Origin: Solimonas variicoloris DSM 15731
GTDB lineage: Bacteria > Pseudomonadota > Gammaproteobacteria > Nevskiales > Nevskiaceae
Assembly: GCF_000382285.1 (NCBI RefSeq)
Contig: NZ_KB907936.1
Location: forward strand, 1-64,000
Reading direction: 5' to 3'
Length of the DNA stretch: 64,000 nucleotides
In this document: piece by piece, positions 17,882-27,997 of the stretch
Layout of the letters: each line of letters begins with the position of its first letter
How positions within the stretch are numbered: position 1 is the stretch's first letter
Program-made: the position numbers and the translations under genes
The notes under the pieces: model-generated
What the model saw: only the letters and a program-made list of their open reading frames with translations
What the model was told of the DNA's origin: nothing
Database searches by the model: none

Positions 17882-18583
17882 TCAGCCGAAATGAAAGGCG
17901 ATGCGGAACTCGCGGCCGGCGGCGGCCGGCGGCGGCGGGAACGGCGCGGCGCGGCGCACCGTGCGCAGCGCCAGACGGTCGAGCAGGCCGTTGCCGCTCG
18001 ACTGCAGCAGTTCGAGTGCGACGAGCCGGCCGTCGGCATCGAGCGAGAAGCCGACCAGCGCTTCGCCGTGCAGGGCCGTGCCGCTCGGCCGGGCCGCGGC
18101 GATCTGCGTCCACAGGGCCTGGACGTAGGCCGCGGCAATGCGGGCATCGTCGACCGCTGCCACAGCGTGCGGATCGGCGGCTGCCGTGGCGTCGGACGCG
18201 GGCGGCGATGCCGAGGGCGTGAGGTCCGGCGCGGCGGCGGTCGAGGCCGCTGCGGAAGGCGCCGGGGCTGCGTGCGCAAGGGTCGCGGCCGGTTTCACGG
18301 CTGGCGCGCGCAGCGCCGCGCGGGGCATTGGGGTCGCGGTTCGGGGTTCGGGACGGGCCGTCGGCGGAGGCGGCAGCGGCGCGGCGAGCGCGGGCAGCAG
18401 GCGCACGCTGACCGCGCCGGGTGCCGCCGCCGGTGGCGGCGACGGTCCGGCGCGCAGCAGGGCGGCGATCACCGCGAGATGCAGCAGCGCGGTGAGGCCG
18501 GCGCCGGCGAGCCGGCGCGCGCGCCGCGGATCGCGGGGCACGCCGGCCTCGCGATCGTCCGCGGCGCGCGGCGCGGCCTGCAT
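17882..18583 (-). CDS. tonB: Energy transducer TonB
   Basis: A 233-residue TonB. The N-terminal anchor [17 protein letters not shown] (about residues 33-49) is followed by a long Ala/Pro linker and a C-terminal domain with [47 protein letters not shown]. It couples the proton motive force to outer-membrane receptors. The ATG at 18583 overlaps the stop of the copper receptor gene (TGATG), so it is probably dedicated to the two receptors of this operon. Confidence 0.9.
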   Translation of the reverse strand: MQAAPRAADDREAGVPRDPRRARRLAGAGLTALLHLAVIAALLRAGPSPPPAAAPGAVSVRLLPALAAPLPPPPTARPEPRTATPMPRAALRAPAVKPAATLAHAAPAPSAAASTAAAPDLTPSASPPASDATAAADPHAVAAVDDARIAAAYVQALWTQIAAARPSGTALHGEALVGFSLDADGRLVALELLQSSGNGLLDRLALRTVRRAAPFPPPPAAAGREFRIAFHFG

Positions 18584-20754
18584 CAGAAGCTCAGCCCCAG
18601 GCCGAGATTCAGCGAGCGGCCGCGGCCCGGCACCGGGCGCAGCTCGCCGGTCGCCTTGAAGTCGCCGATCGACTGGCCGCCGAGCGGCGCGGCGTAGGCG
18701 CGGTCGAGGACGTTGTCGACGCCGAAGTCGACGTGGTAGCGCTGCCAGCGATAGCGCGTGCCGAGGTTGAGCAGCGCGTAGCCGCCGGTCTCCGGCTCCT
18801 GGCGCGTCGCATCGACGCGCGTCTTGGCGTCGACCAGCACCAGCTCGATCTGGCTGTCCCAGCCGCCGAGCGCGTGCAGCAGCGCGAGCCGGCCGTTGAG
18901 CGGCATCTGGTGGTAGAGCGAACCGCCGTCGTCCTGGTTGCGGCCGCGGCCCCAGGATGCGGTGGCCTTGAGCTGAGTGCGGCCGGCGGCCGGCGTGTCC
19001 CAGAGCTGCAGCGCGCCGGCGAGATCGAGCCCGTACAGCTCGGCATCGTGGTTGGCGAACTGCAGCTGCACGAAGCCGTTCGACAGGTCGGCGAGCTTGT
19101 CGGCGTCGATGTAGTCGTGCACGAGGCTGTAGTACGGCGTGACGCTGACGGTCCACGGCTGCGCGAGGCCGCCGCTGTGGCGCAGGGTCGCGCTGACGGT
19201 GTCGGCGACTTCCGGATCGAGATCGAGATTGCCGACGTAGCCGTTGCCGTCGCCGTACCAGCCGATCATGCGGCTCGACATCGAGCCGCGGCCCCAGGCG
19301 TAGCGCTCGTAGAGGTTCGGCGAGCGCGTCTTGTGCGCGTAGCCGAATTCGAGCGCGGTCGCCGCCGAGGCCTGGTAGCGGACCAGCAGGGTCGCGTCGA
19401 AGTTGGTGTCGGTCTTCTTGTGATCGGCGGCGTTGAACGCAGCGGCCGCGGCGATGTCGGCGGCATTCATCATGCCGGTCGTCGCGTACGGCTGCACGTC
19501 GCCGGTATTCATCCAGACCGTGTCGTTGCGCACGCCGGCGAGCGTCGACCAGCGCTCGTTCCAGCGCGCCTCCCATTCGGCGAAGGTGCCGAGCCGGGTG
19601 CGGTGTCCGCCGTTGACGTTGATGTAGGTGTCCGGGCCCATCATCATGCTGCCGGCGACCGGCGGCCAGTAATCGTTGAGGCTCTGGCGCTGCAGTTCGT
19701 TGCCGATGCGCAGCGTGTCGCCGCCGTCGAGCAGCACATCGGCCTTGACGAGGTAGCCGGCGCCGCGCACGCGGGTGTCCATCGGCATGCCGCCGCTGGC
19801 GGTGCCGCCCTTGTCGTCGAGGAAGTTCATCTTGTGCTCGGTGTCGCGGTAGTAGCCGCGCGCCTCGACATCGCCCCAGTCGAACACGCCGCGGTAGCGC
19901 GCGCTGCCCTGCGCCGAGCGGTTGAACGTCATGTCCATGTACTGGTTCGGAAAGCCCTCGTACGGCGAGTGCTGCAGATTGCCGGCCAGCTCGAACAGGC
20001 CGAGCGTGTTCTGCGTCGCCAGCTTCAGCGTCTGATCGTATTTCTCGTATTCGGTCGAGCGCACGACGCCGTCGTCGCCGCCGCCGTCGTAGTGGCGCGC
20101 ACGCGTGCCGGAGCCGCTGTAGCCGAGGTGGTAGCGCTCGCTGGCCAGCGTCGCGGCGAGCGCGCCGCCGAAGGCGTCGCCGTTGTTGCGATAGAAGCTG
20201 TTCAGCGAGCCGTCGAACAGCGTCGCGCCGGCGGCGGCGAAGCGCGGTTCGGCGCTGTCGACGACGATCGTGCCGCCGAGGCTGTCGCCGCCGAGGCTGA
20301 CCGGCGTGATGCCGGCGATGACCTGCACGCGGCTCAGTGTCTGCGGATCGCTGTACGACAGCGGCGGGTTCATGTGATTGGGACAGGCGTTGTCGATCGG
20401 CAGGCCGTCGACGACGACTTTGACGCGGTCGTCGGCCAGGCCGTGCAGCGCCGGCAGGCTGGCCACGCCGCCGCCGCCGTAGGCGCTGACGCCGGGCAGG
20501 CCCTGCAGCAGTTCGGCGACGTCGCTGCTGCGCGAGCGCTGGCGTTCGAGTTCGGCCGCCGTCAGCGTGGCGCTCGCCAGCGGTGCGTCGCGCAGCGCCT
20601 GGGCGGCGGACTCGACGGCGACGGCCGGCAGTTCGGTCGCGGTGGCCGCCGGCGCTGCGGCGGTCTGGGCGAACGCCGGTGCGGCGAACAGCGAGGCGGC
20701 GAGGGCGATCAGGTGGCGGCGCGGGGTCGCCGGTTCGGAATGATGCAGTGACAT
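18583..20754 (-). CDS. OprC/NosA-like TonB-dependent copper receptor
   Basis: A 723-residue outer-membrane receptor. A signal peptide ends after residue 29 or 30 (APAFAQ), a plug domain follows (about 45-165), then a beta-barrel ending in LGLGLSF. The plug has CPNHM (Cys124, Met128) and the barrel has EHKMN (His307, Met309). These match the CxxxM-HxM copper site described for Pseudomonas OprC in motif and in spacing (180 residues from Cys to His in OprC, 183 here). The barrel is also Met-rich. The start at 20754 gives MSLHHSEP and the signal peptide. TonB overlaps its stop. Confidence 0.88.
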   Translation of the reverse strand: MSLHHSEPATPRRHLIALAASLFAAPAFAQTAAAPAATATELPAVAVESAAQALRDAPLASATLTAAELERQRSRSSDVAELLQGLPGVSAYGGGGVASLPALHGLADDRVKVVVDGLPIDNACPNHMNPPLSYSDPQTLSRVQVIAGITPVSLGGDSLGGTIVVDSAEPRFAAAGATLFDGSLNSFYRNNGDAFGGALAATLASERYHLGYSGSGTRARHYDGGGDDGVVRSTEYEKYDQTLKLATQNTLGLFELAGNLQHSPYEGFPNQYMDMTFNRSAQGSARYRGVFDWGDVEARGYYRDTEHKMNFLDDKGGTASGGMPMDTRVRGAGYLVKADVLLDGGDTLRIGNELQRQSLNDYWPPVAGSMMMGPDTYINVNGGHRTRLGTFAEWEARWNERWSTLAGVRNDTVWMNTGDVQPYATTGMMNAADIAAAAAFNAADHKKTDTNFDATLLVRYQASAATALEFGYAHKTRSPNLYERYAWGRGSMSSRMIGWYGDGNGYVGNLDLDPEVADTVSATLRHSGGLAQPWTVSVTPYYSLVHDYIDADKLADLSNGFVQLQFANHDAELYGLDLAGALQLWDTPAAGRTQLKATASWGRGRNQDDGGSLYHQMPLNGRLALLHALGGWDSQIELVLVDAKTRVDATRQEPETGGYALLNLGTRYRWQRYHVDFGVDNVLDRAYAAPLGGQSIGDFKATGELRPVPGRGRSLNLGLGLSF

Positions 20755-20843
20755 GTTTCGTTCTCTGGATGCAGCGTGGCGTCGGGTGGACGCGAGGCGC
20801 GGCGCAGGATGCGGCGCGCGGGTGTCGCTCGGTGACGGCGGGT

Positions 20844-21230
20844 TCAGAACGAAAGCGGTGGTCCGCGCAGTTGCGGCAGGTGCACGAGCCGGACCGCCGG
20901 AGCGCGCGCGAGCGGCACGACCCCGCGGCGCGGCGGGCGCTGCGTCGGCAGATGGAAGGCCGCGAGCGTCGGCGTGGCGTGGTGGACGGCATGCAGGACG
21001 CCGCACCAGGCGCAGCCGCCGTCATGCGCCGGCGCCGGCGCGGCGCCGCGCGGCGCACGCGCCCGAGCGTCCGGCGTGGCCCGATCCACGCCGCAGAAGG
21101 CGTAGAGACGCGGCTCGGCGAGCCGCTCGGCACGCAGTCCGCTGTAGAGCTGCGGCAGCAGCAGCTGGCCGAGCAGCGCTGTCAGCGCGAGCAGCAGCGC
21201 CAGCGGACGATGGCGGCGGATCGCGCTCAT
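20844..21230 (-). CDS. DUF2946 protein with Cys/His cluster
   Basis: A 128-residue protein with an N-terminal membrane or signal segment (LALLLALTALLGQLLLPQ) and the cluster CAWCGVLHAVHH, a likely metal site. DUF2946 members are small exported proteins of unknown function, often coded beside TonB receptors and copper genes. The ATG at 21230 overlaps the PepSY stop by 4 bases. The 88-base gap to the copper receptor holds no other gene. Confidence 0.8.
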   Translation of the reverse strand: MSAIRRHRPLALLLALTALLGQLLLPQLYSGLRAERLAEPRLYAFCGVDRATPDARARAPRGAAPAPAHDGGCAWCGVLHAVHHATPTLAAFHLPTQRPPRRGVVPLARAPAVRLVHLPQLRGPPLSF

Positions 21231-22627
21231 CGGGCGTCGGCGAGACCCATGAAGCGGCGCGTCGCGCCGAGCCGTCGCAGCAGCAGCGCTTCGAGCAGCC
21301 AGACGGCGAGCATCGAGGCGCCGAGCAGGGGGAACAGCAGCGCGAAAATCAGCGCCAGCGCGATCAGGCTCGGCGCGACGCGCGCGCCGGATGGCGGCGG
21401 CGCGCCGAGCACGCCGGCCGGCCGGCGTCGCCACCACAGGGTCGCGGCGCTGACGCACAGTGTCGCGAGGCCGAGCGCGGTGAGCAGGCCGAGCAGCTGG
21501 TTCGGCCAGCCGAACAGCTGGCCTTCGTGCGCGGCGACGCCGGTGCCGACGATGCGGTCGAGCAGCGGCCGCTCGCGGAAGTCGACGCGCCGCACGATCG
21601 TGCCGCGCTCGCCGTCGAGCGTCAGGTTGACGCGCTGCGGACGGTTCGCCGCGTCCGAGCGCGCCGTCCACGACGCTGCGGCCCGCGACGGTGGCGCGAT
21701 CAGCACCGGCGGCGCGAGCCGCAGTGCAGCGACCGGCGCGACCAGGCGATCGAGCTCGACGTAGGCCGTCCCCGCCGTGCCGGGCAGCGCCTGCGGGCCG
21801 GACGCCGCCATCGCGTGGCCTTCATGGCCGGCCGGCGGCGTGTTGGCGGCGAGGTGGCGCGCGCGCTCCTCGGCACGGCTCGTGGTCCAGTCCTGCTCGA
21901 CCACGGCGCCGTCGCCGAGCGTGCGCAGCGCCTTGAGGTAGCCGCCCCAGAAGTTCGCCCACGGCAGGCCGCTGAGCAGCAGGAACAGCGCGAAGGCCGA
22001 GACCCACAGGCCGGTGACGGCGTGCAGATCGCGCCAGAACGTGCGGCCGCCGGCGCCGAGCCGCGGATAGACGACGCCGGCGAGTCCGCGCGCCGAGCGT
22101 GGCCACCACAGGTACAGGCCGGTCGCGAGCATGACGATCGCCCAGCACGCTGCCAGCTCGACGAGCCAGGAGCCGCGCGGCCCGAGCATCAGCTCGCCGT
22201 GCAGGCGGAAGACCTGGCGCATGAAACGGTCCTCCTCGCGAATCGCACCGAGCACCTGCGCGGTCTGCGGATGCACGTAGACGCGCGTCAGCTCGCTGCC
22301 GCGGCCGACCAGCACGCGCACCGCGGATTGCGGCGTGCGCGGCAGTTCGTAGGCGTTCAGCGTCGCGCCCGGCACCGCGGCCAGCGCCGCGGCGACCTGT
22401 TCGTGCGGCGCAGCCGATGCACCGTCGACCGGCAGGTTCTCGTAGCCGCGTTCGAGGCGGGCCTCGATCTGCGGCTTGAACAGGTAGATCGCGCCGGTCG
22501 CCCCCAGCCATAGCACGAACGGCAGGCAGAACAGTCCGGCATAGAAATGCCAGCGCCAGATCGTGCGCTGCGCCGCCGCGCGGCGCGGCGCTGTCGATTC
22601 ACCGCTTGCCATTGCCGAGGCCTCCAT
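21227..22627 (-). CDS. PepSY-associated membrane protein (siderophore/haem reductase-like)
   Basis: A 466-residue inner-membrane protein. The opening WRWHFYAGLFCLPFVLWLGATGAIYLF is the first PepSY-TM helix, and three more membrane segments follow, with HLHGE-like FRLHGELMLG and a second PepSY region near VHPQTAQVLGAI. Proteins of this type next to TonB receptors include ferric-siderophore reductases such as FoxB. The ATG at 22627 shares one base with the receptor stop (TGATG). Whether it reduces iron or copper cannot be told. Confidence 0.87.
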   Translation of the reverse strand: MEASAMASGESTAPRRAAAQRTIWRWHFYAGLFCLPFVLWLGATGAIYLFKPQIEARLERGYENLPVDGASAAPHEQVAAALAAVPGATLNAYELPRTPQSAVRVLVGRGSELTRVYVHPQTAQVLGAIREEDRFMRQVFRLHGELMLGPRGSWLVELAACWAIVMLATGLYLWWPRSARGLAGVVYPRLGAGGRTFWRDLHAVTGLWVSAFALFLLLSGLPWANFWGGYLKALRTLGDGAVVEQDWTTSRAEERARHLAANTPPAGHEGHAMAASGPQALPGTAGTAYVELDRLVAPVAALRLAPPVLIAPPSRAAASWTARSDAANRPQRVNLTLDGERGTIVRRVDFRERPLLDRIVGTGVAAHEGQLFGWPNQLLGLLTALGLATLCVSAATLWWRRRPAGVLGAPPPSGARVAPSLIALALIFALLFPLLGASMLAVWLLEALLLRRLGATRRFMGLADAR

Positions 22628-25026
22628 CAGAAACGCACGCGAATGCCGCCGTAGTAGGTGCGCGGCGTGCCGGCGTAGATCGAGCCGCCGGCCAGCGATA
22701 GCAGGTCGGCGCCGTTCTGTTCGCCGGTCGCCGCATTGAGGCTGTTCGACAGATTGCCGGCCGAGCCGATGTAGGTCTTGTCGAACAGGTTCTGCACGGC
22801 GAGGTACAGGCCGAAGCGCGAGGCACCGCCGCCGGCGCCCGGCCGGTCGTAGTGCAGGTTCAGGTTCGCGAGCTCGTAGCCCGGGGCCTTCAGCAGGTTG
22901 GCGTTGTCGAGGTAGAAGTCGTCGCGCCAGTGGTATTCCAGATACGCGCCGAGGCCCTGCAGCGCGCCGAGCTGCTGTTCGTAGCCGAGCCGCGCACTGA
23001 GCACCTGCGGCTGGATGCCGGGAATCTTCTTGCCGTCGCGCTTGAACACCTTGCTGTAGCTGCCGGCGCTGAGCCGCTCGTCGTAGTCGCGGTAGATCTG
23101 GTCGTCGTAGGTATACGCGGCGCTCAGGTACAGGCCCGGCAGCGCCCGCGGCAGCGGCTGCGCGTGCAGGCCCAGCTCGACGCCGCGGTGCTCGGAACGC
23201 GGCGCGTTGAAGGTGTAGCTCTGCAGGCTGACGCCGGCCGACTGCGAGACCAGCTCGTCGCGGAACAATTCATAGAAGCCGGACAGGCTGAGGCGCAGCA
23301 TCTCGCCGAGCCGCCATTCGGCGCCGAGATCGAGGCCGTAGTTGCGCTGCGAATCGAGCCTGGTGTTGTTGCCGGCGACGCCGGCCGGCGTCACGAACAG
23401 ATTGCCGAGCTGCGGCGTGCCGTAGCCGGCGGCGAGGCGCGCGTGCAGCGTCCACGCCTCGTCCGGCGCGTACTGCAGCGCCAGTTCCGGCGCGAGGTTA
23501 TGGAACTCGCGCCGCGCGTCGATGCGCTGCAGCGTCGGCGTGGCGTCGGCGGCGTAGCGGTAGCTGGTGCTGAGCCCTTCGATCTGCGTGTACTCGCCGC
23601 CGATGCCGGTCACCAGACTCCAGTGCGCGTCGAAGCGGATCTGCTCGCGCAGGCGCAGGCCGGCGTTGAGATGATGGCCGTTGACCGACTGCGTCAGGCC
23701 GCCGCGCGTGGCGTGGCCGTCCGGCGTCACGTTGTAGACGGTGGAGTTGAGTTCCTCGTAGTTGTAGAACAGGCCGCCGGCGGTTTCGGCGTCGGCGCCG
23801 AACAGCGGGTGGCGGCGCGTCAGATCGCTGCGCAGATTGAACGACGGATAGGTGCCGTCGTACGACTGCGCGCTGGTCGGCTGCTTGATGTCGCGGTTGT
23901 CGAAGACCAGCTGCGTCCGCCACTCGGTGCGTGCGTCGAAGGCGTGTTCCCAGCGGGCGCCGGCGATCGTGCGACGGTCGTGGCGGCCGAGGCCGGCGGC
24001 GGCCGCGCTCGTCGCCTGGCGCGCGCCGGTGTAGCCGTTGACGAGCAGATTCACCGACGCGCAGCCGTCCGCCGCGAGCTCGCCGCAGCCGCGCTGGTAC
24101 GGATTGAGCCGGTACTGTTCCAGCGACAGGCGCAGCGAGAGGTCGGCGTCGAGTTCGTTGTCGATGAACTTGAAGACCAGGCGATCGCGGGCGGTCGCCT
24201 GCCAGACGGCGGAGAGGTTGGCCGTCGTCGTCAGATAGTCGGTGTGCGCGGTCGCCGAACGGCCGCGCACATTGCTGACGAAGGCCGCGTAGTCGAGCGC
24301 GTCGAGGCGGTCGCCGGCGAGCGCGTAGACGTTGAGCGTGCCGTAGCTGCCGGCGTCGAGACCGGCTTCGCCGCCGCCGATCTCGCGGCCGCGGCGGCTG
24401 CGGAAGTCGATCGCGCCGCCGGTCGCGTAATTGCCGAACCAGGCCGACGAGGGGCCGCGCACCACGTCGATCGCGCCGTAGGCATGCGGATCGCTGAGGT
24501 CGGTGCGCGCCAGTCCGTCCGGCTGGGTGACGTCGAAGCCGTCCTCGAAGACCTTGATGTTGCGTACGCCATAGGTCTGGCGGTTGTTCGAACCGCGCAC
24601 CGAGATCGACACATCGCGCGGGCCGTTACCGGGCTGGAAGCTGACGCCCGGGCTCATCGTTAGCACTTCGGCGATGTTCAGCGCCGGCACGTGCGCGAAG
24701 TCTTCGCGCGTCAGCGTCGTCGCGCTCTGCGCCGGCGCGGGATCGCTGCTGTGACCGGTGACGACGACGGTTTCGATGCCGTCGCCGCGCGCCGGGACTT
24801 CAGCCGCCGCGGCGGGCTCGGCATGGGCGCTAGGCGTCGTGTCCAGCGTGCGCAGTTCGCGCTCGATGGCTTCGCGCTGGCGCAGCAGTTCGGCGCGCCG
24901 CGCCTCGGTATCCGATGCTGCCGGCGCAATGGTGGGTGTGGTGGCGGCGTGCTGCGCCAGTGCGGCCGCGGGCAGCGCGGACATGGTGAAACCGAACGCG
25001 GCCAGCGCCGCGCGTGCGTACGACAT
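22627..25026 (-). CDS. TonB-dependent receptor (siderophore type)
   Basis: A 799-residue receptor. A signal peptide ends in AAALAQ. A charged helix, EARRAELLRQREAIEREL, precedes a TonB-box-like ETVVVTGH and a plug with ISVRGSNNRQTYGVR and VVRGPSSAWFGNYATGGAIDF. The C-terminus TYYGGIRVRF fits the barrel end rule. I use the ATG at 25026 (MSYARAAL) because it directly precedes the signal peptide. The pairing with a PepSY reductase suggests ferric-siderophore uptake, but the ligand is inferred. No FecA-type signalling domain is seen. Confidence 0.9.
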   Translation of the reverse strand: MSYARAALAAFGFTMSALPAAALAQHAATTPTIAPAASDTEARRAELLRQREAIERELRTLDTTPSAHAEPAAAAEVPARGDGIETVVVTGHSSDPAPAQSATTLTREDFAHVPALNIAEVLTMSPGVSFQPGNGPRDVSISVRGSNNRQTYGVRNIKVFEDGFDVTQPDGLARTDLSDPHAYGAIDVVRGPSSAWFGNYATGGAIDFRSRRGREIGGGEAGLDAGSYGTLNVYALAGDRLDALDYAAFVSNVRGRSATAHTDYLTTTANLSAVWQATARDRLVFKFIDNELDADLSLRLSLEQYRLNPYQRGCGELAADGCASVNLLVNGYTGARQATSAAAAGLGRHDRRTIAGARWEHAFDARTEWRTQLVFDNRDIKQPTSAQSYDGTYPSFNLRSDLTRRHPLFGADAETAGGLFYNYEELNSTVYNVTPDGHATRGGLTQSVNGHHLNAGLRLREQIRFDAHWSLVTGIGGEYTQIEGLSTSYRYAADATPTLQRIDARREFHNLAPELALQYAPDEAWTLHARLAAGYGTPQLGNLFVTPAGVAGNNTRLDSQRNYGLDLGAEWRLGEMLRLSLSGFYELFRDELVSQSAGVSLQSYTFNAPRSEHRGVELGLHAQPLPRALPGLYLSAAYTYDDQIYRDYDERLSAGSYSKVFKRDGKKIPGIQPQVLSARLGYEQQLGALQGLGAYLEYHWRDDFYLDNANLLKAPGYELANLNLHYDRPGAGGGASRFGLYLAVQNLFDKTYIGSAGNLSNSLNAATGEQNGADLLSLAGGSIYAGTPRTYYGGIRVRF

Positions 25027-25089
25027 GAAGACTCTCCCTGGGAAGCGGACAAGACGCACCGCCGGCGATGCCGGTGGCGGAGGCGGGCT

Positions 25090-25470
25090 TCAGGCGAGAG
25101 CGGGAGGGCCGGTGGCGTGCGGACGCCGGTAGGGCGTGGCCGGCCGATCGAGGGGCGTCGGCGGCGGCGTCGGCAGCGTGCGGGCCGGCACGTCGAGGGC
25201 GGCGGCGAGCGGCGGCGGCAGGGCCGCCATCGCCGCCATCGCGAACGCGCAGGCCTGGCCGAGTTCGATCGTCGCGCCGCCATCGGGCAGGCCGTGGCCG
25301 CTGCCGCGCACGGCTTGTGCTTCGCCGCCGCTGCAGAAGATCAGGCCGTAGCGGTCGGGTGCGGCGGCGTCGCGGCCGAGCATGAAGCCCTGCGGCAGCA
25401 GGCCGTGGCCCAGCATCGCGGCGAGCGCGAGCCAGAGCATCAGGCAGTTGCGGCGGAGACGGGCGATCAA
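25090..25470 (-). CDS. DUF2946-like exported protein
   Basis: A small protein with a hydrophobic N-terminus (MLWLALAAMLGHGLLPQGFM), an internal FCSGGEAQA segment and CAFAMAAMAAL, like DUF2946. It is first in the metal-uptake operon, 63 bases before the receptor. Two starts are possible: TTG at 25470 (126 residues) or ATG at 25440 (116 residues). No clear ribosome-binding site favours either. Confidence 0.68.
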   Translation of the reverse strand: MIARLRRNCLMLWLALAAMLGHGLLPQGFMLGRDAAAPDRYGLIFCSGGEAQAVRGSGHGLPDGGATIELGQACAFAMAAMAALPPPLAAALDVPARTLPTPPPTPLDRPATPYRRPHATGPPALA

Positions 25471-25552
25471 GGTCGGGCCGGCGGCGATTGGAGGAACGAT
25501 TGAGGCGCGATGCTATCAACTCCGGCCGCCGGTATCACGCGGCGGCGCGCGC

Positions 25553-26419
25553 TCAGGCCGCGGCCAGCTCGCGCAGCAGCGCCTGGGCGGCGCCGGACAC
25601 GGTGCGTCGCTCGTGCCAGACGACGCCGAGTTCGCGGTGCATCTTCAGCTCCGGAATCGGCAGCGGCCGGATCGTGTCGTCGATCATCGACTCCGGCAGC
25701 ACACTCCAGCCGAGGCCGATGCCGACCAGCATCTTCAGCGTCTCCAGATAATTGGTCGACAGGCGGATGCGCGGCTTCAGGCCGTGGCGTTCGAGCTCGC
25801 GGGTGGCGATGCGCCGCGTGTAGGTCTGCTCGTCCGGGAACACCGCGGGCAGCGCCGCGAGCTCGGCGAGCGGTACGCGGCGGCGGCCGAGCAGCGGGTG
25901 GCCGGCGGCGATGACGACGACCAGCGGATCCGGCCAGATGACGCGCTGTTCGAGCTGCGGCAGCGGCACGGTCGGCAAGGTGACGATGCCGAGTTCCAGT
26001 TTGCCGGCCAGCACCGCCTCGCAGGCGACTTCCGAATCCATGAAGTGAATGTCGAGATCGACGTTCGGATACTGCTGCGTGTAGGCGCGCAGCACCGGCG
26101 GCAGACGGTGCAGGCCGATGTGATGGCTGGTGCCGATCGACAGGCGGCCGCCGACTTCCTCGTGCAGCTTCGACAGCGCGCGCTTGCCGTCCTCGATGTC
26201 CTGCAGGGTCTTTTTCGCGTACGGCAGCAGGGTGCGGCCGGCGTCGGTCAGGGTGACGCGGCGGCCGACGCGGTCGAACAGCGCGTGGCCGATCTGCGCC
26301 TCGAGCGCGGTGATGCGCTTGCTGATCGCCGGCTGCGACAGATGCAGGCTTGCGGCGGCCTGGGTGAACGAGCCGCCGTCGGCGACTTCGACGAAGGCGG
26401 CGAGGAACTGGGTTTCCAT
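25553..26419 (-). CDS. LysR-family transcriptional regulator
   Basis: A 288-residue LysR regulator with a winged-helix HTH at residues 1-60 (FVEVADGGSFTQAAASLHLSQPAISKRITALE) and a periplasmic-binding-like effector domain. It is transcribed divergently from leuC with a 159-base shared region and probably controls the leucine genes, as similar LysR genes beside leuC do in pseudomonads. The effector is not known from the sequence. Confidence 0.9.
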   Translation of the reverse strand: METQFLAAFVEVADGGSFTQAAASLHLSQPAISKRITALEAQIGHALFDRVGRRVTLTDAGRTLLPYAKKTLQDIEDGKRALSKLHEEVGGRLSIGTSHHIGLHRLPPVLRAYTQQYPNVDLDIHFMDSEVACEAVLAGKLELGIVTLPTVPLPQLEQRVIWPDPLVVVIAAGHPLLGRRRVPLAELAALPAVFPDEQTYTRRIATRELERHGLKPRIRLSTNYLETLKMLVGIGLGWSVLPESMIDDTIRPLPIPELKMHRELGVVWHERRTVSGAAQALLRELAAA

Positions 26420-26482
26420 CGGGGCTCCGGGCGGCGGGACCTTCGCATTCTATTGTGGAATGGACTGCATAAAAACGATTCA

Positions 26483-26512
26483 TTGGAGTTATCGAAGCGG
26501 CGGACCTAGAAT
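26483..26512 (+). promoter_or_regulatory. Putative leuC promoter
   Basis: TTGGAG (26483-26488) and TAGAAT (26507-26512) with an 18-base spacer lie in the AT-rich stretch 26446-26512 between the LysR gene and leuC. A second TAGAAT reads leftwards at 26446-26451 for the regulator. LysR half-sites are likely here but cannot be fixed. No leader peptide with a leucine run was found. Confidence 0.5.
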
Positions 26513-26578
26513 CGCCGCCGCCTGATGAGGGCTGCGTCCGCCGCGACGCCGCCCGACACGACTTACCGGAGAGCCACG

Positions 26579-27997
26579 ATGACCGCAGCCAGCCCCCGCA
26601 CCCTGTACGACAAGATCTGGGACGCCCACGTCGTCAAGGATCTCGGCGGCGGCTCGGCGCTGATCTACATCGATCGCCATCTGGTGCACGAAGTGACCAG
26701 CCCGCAGGCCTTCGACGGCCTGCGCCTGAACCATCGCCAGCCCTGGCGCCTGGGCGCCAACCTGGCGGTCGCCGACCACAACGTGCCGACCACGCCGGAT
26801 CGCGTGCAGGGCATCAAGGATCCAATCTCGCGCGCCCAGGTCGACGCGCTCGACGCCAACTGCGCGGAATATGGCATCACCGAATTCCGCATGAACGACC
26901 TGCGCCAGGGCATCGTCCACGTGATCGGCCCGGAGCAGGGCGCGACGCTGCCGGGCATGACCGTGGTCTGCGGCGATTCGCACACCTCGACGCACGGCGC
27001 GTTCGGCGCGCTGGCCTTCGGCATCGGCACCAGCGAGGTTGAGCATGCGCTGGCGACGCAGACGCTGGTGCTCAAGAAAGCCAAGACCATGCTGATCCGC
27101 GTCAGCGGTCACGTCGGCCCCGGCGTCACCGCCAAGGACATCACGCTGGCGATCATCGGCCGCATCGGCACCGCCGGCGGCACCGGACACGTCATCGAAT
27201 ACGCCGGCGAGGTGATCGAGGACCTGTCGATGGAAGGTCGCATGACCCTGTGCAACATGGCGATCGAGGGCGGAGCGCGCGCCGGCCTGGTTGCCGTCGA
27301 CGACAAGACCATCGCCTACGTGAAGGGCCGGCTGTACGCGCCGAAGCCCGAGCACTGGGACGCGGCGGTCGCCGACTGGAAGACGCTGAAGAGCGACCCG
27401 GGCGCGCGCTTCGACCGCGTGGTCGAGATCGACGCCGCATCGATCGAGCCGCAGGTCAGCTGGGGCACCTCGCCGGAAATGGTGCTGCCGGTCGGCGCCT
27501 GCGTGCCGGACCCGGCGCGCGAGGCCGATCCGGTCAAGCGCAACGGCATGGAAAAGGCGCTGGCCTACATGGGTCTCGCCGCCGGCACGCCGATCGATGC
27601 GATCGCCATCGACAAGGTCTTCATCGGCTCGTGCACGAACTCGCGCATCGAAGACATGCGCGCCGCCGCGGCCGTCGTGAAGGGCCGCAAGAAGGCGGCG
27701 AACGTCAAGCTGGCGATGGTCGTGCCCGGCTCGGGTCTGGTGAAGCAGCAGGCCGAGGCCGAAGGGCTCGACCGGATCTTCGTCGAGGCCGGCTTCGAAT
27801 GGCGCGAGCCGGGCTGCTCGATGTGTCTGGCGATGAACGCCGACCGTCTGGAGCCGGGCGAGCGCTGCGCGTCGACGTCCAACCGCAACTTCGAAGGCCG
27901 CCAGGGCGCCGGCGGTCGTACGCATCTGGTTTCTCCGGCGATGGCGGCCGCGGCGGGGATTGCCGGGCATTTCGTCGACGTCAGGACTTTGTCGTGA
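26579..27997 (+). CDS. leuC: 3-isopropylmalate dehydratase large subunit
   Basis: Aconitase-type subunit of isopropylmalate isomerase, which forms a complex with LeuD. The 4Fe-4S cysteines are in GSCTNSR and GCSMCLAMN. The ATG at 26579 ([19 protein letters not shown], 472 residues) follows GAGAG. The end is odd: the last codons before the stop use GGG, ATT, CAT and AGG, unlike the rest of the gene. A second, codon-typical copy of the same tail lies downstream at 28111-28167. Confidence 0.95.
   Translation: MTAASPRTLYDKIWDAHVVKDLGGGSALIYIDRHLVHEVTSPQAFDGLRLNHRQPWRLGANLAVADHNVPTTPDRVQGIKDPISRAQVDALDANCAEYGITEFRMNDLRQGIVHVIGPEQGATLPGMTVVCGDSHTSTHGAFGALAFGIGTSEVEHALATQTLVLKKAKTMLIRVSGHVGPGVTAKDITLAIIGRIGTAGGTGHVIEYAGEVIEDLSMEGRMTLCNMAIEGGARAGLVAVDDKTIAYVKGRLYAPKPEHWDAAVADWKTLKSDPGARFDRVVEIDAASIEPQVSWGTSPEMVLPVGACVPDPAREADPVKRNGMEKALAYMGLAAGTPIDAIAIDKVFIGSCTNSRIEDMRAAAAVVKGRKKAANVKLAMVVPGSGLVKQQAEAEGLDRIFVEAGFEWREPGCSMCLAMNADRLEPGERCASTSNRNFEGRQGAGGRTHLVSPAMAAAAGIAGHFVDVRTLS

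Noticed and set aside
26420-26578. Possible leucine attenuator before leuC
   Set aside because: No leader peptide with leucine codons and no terminator hairpin; a LysR-controlled promoter explains the region better.
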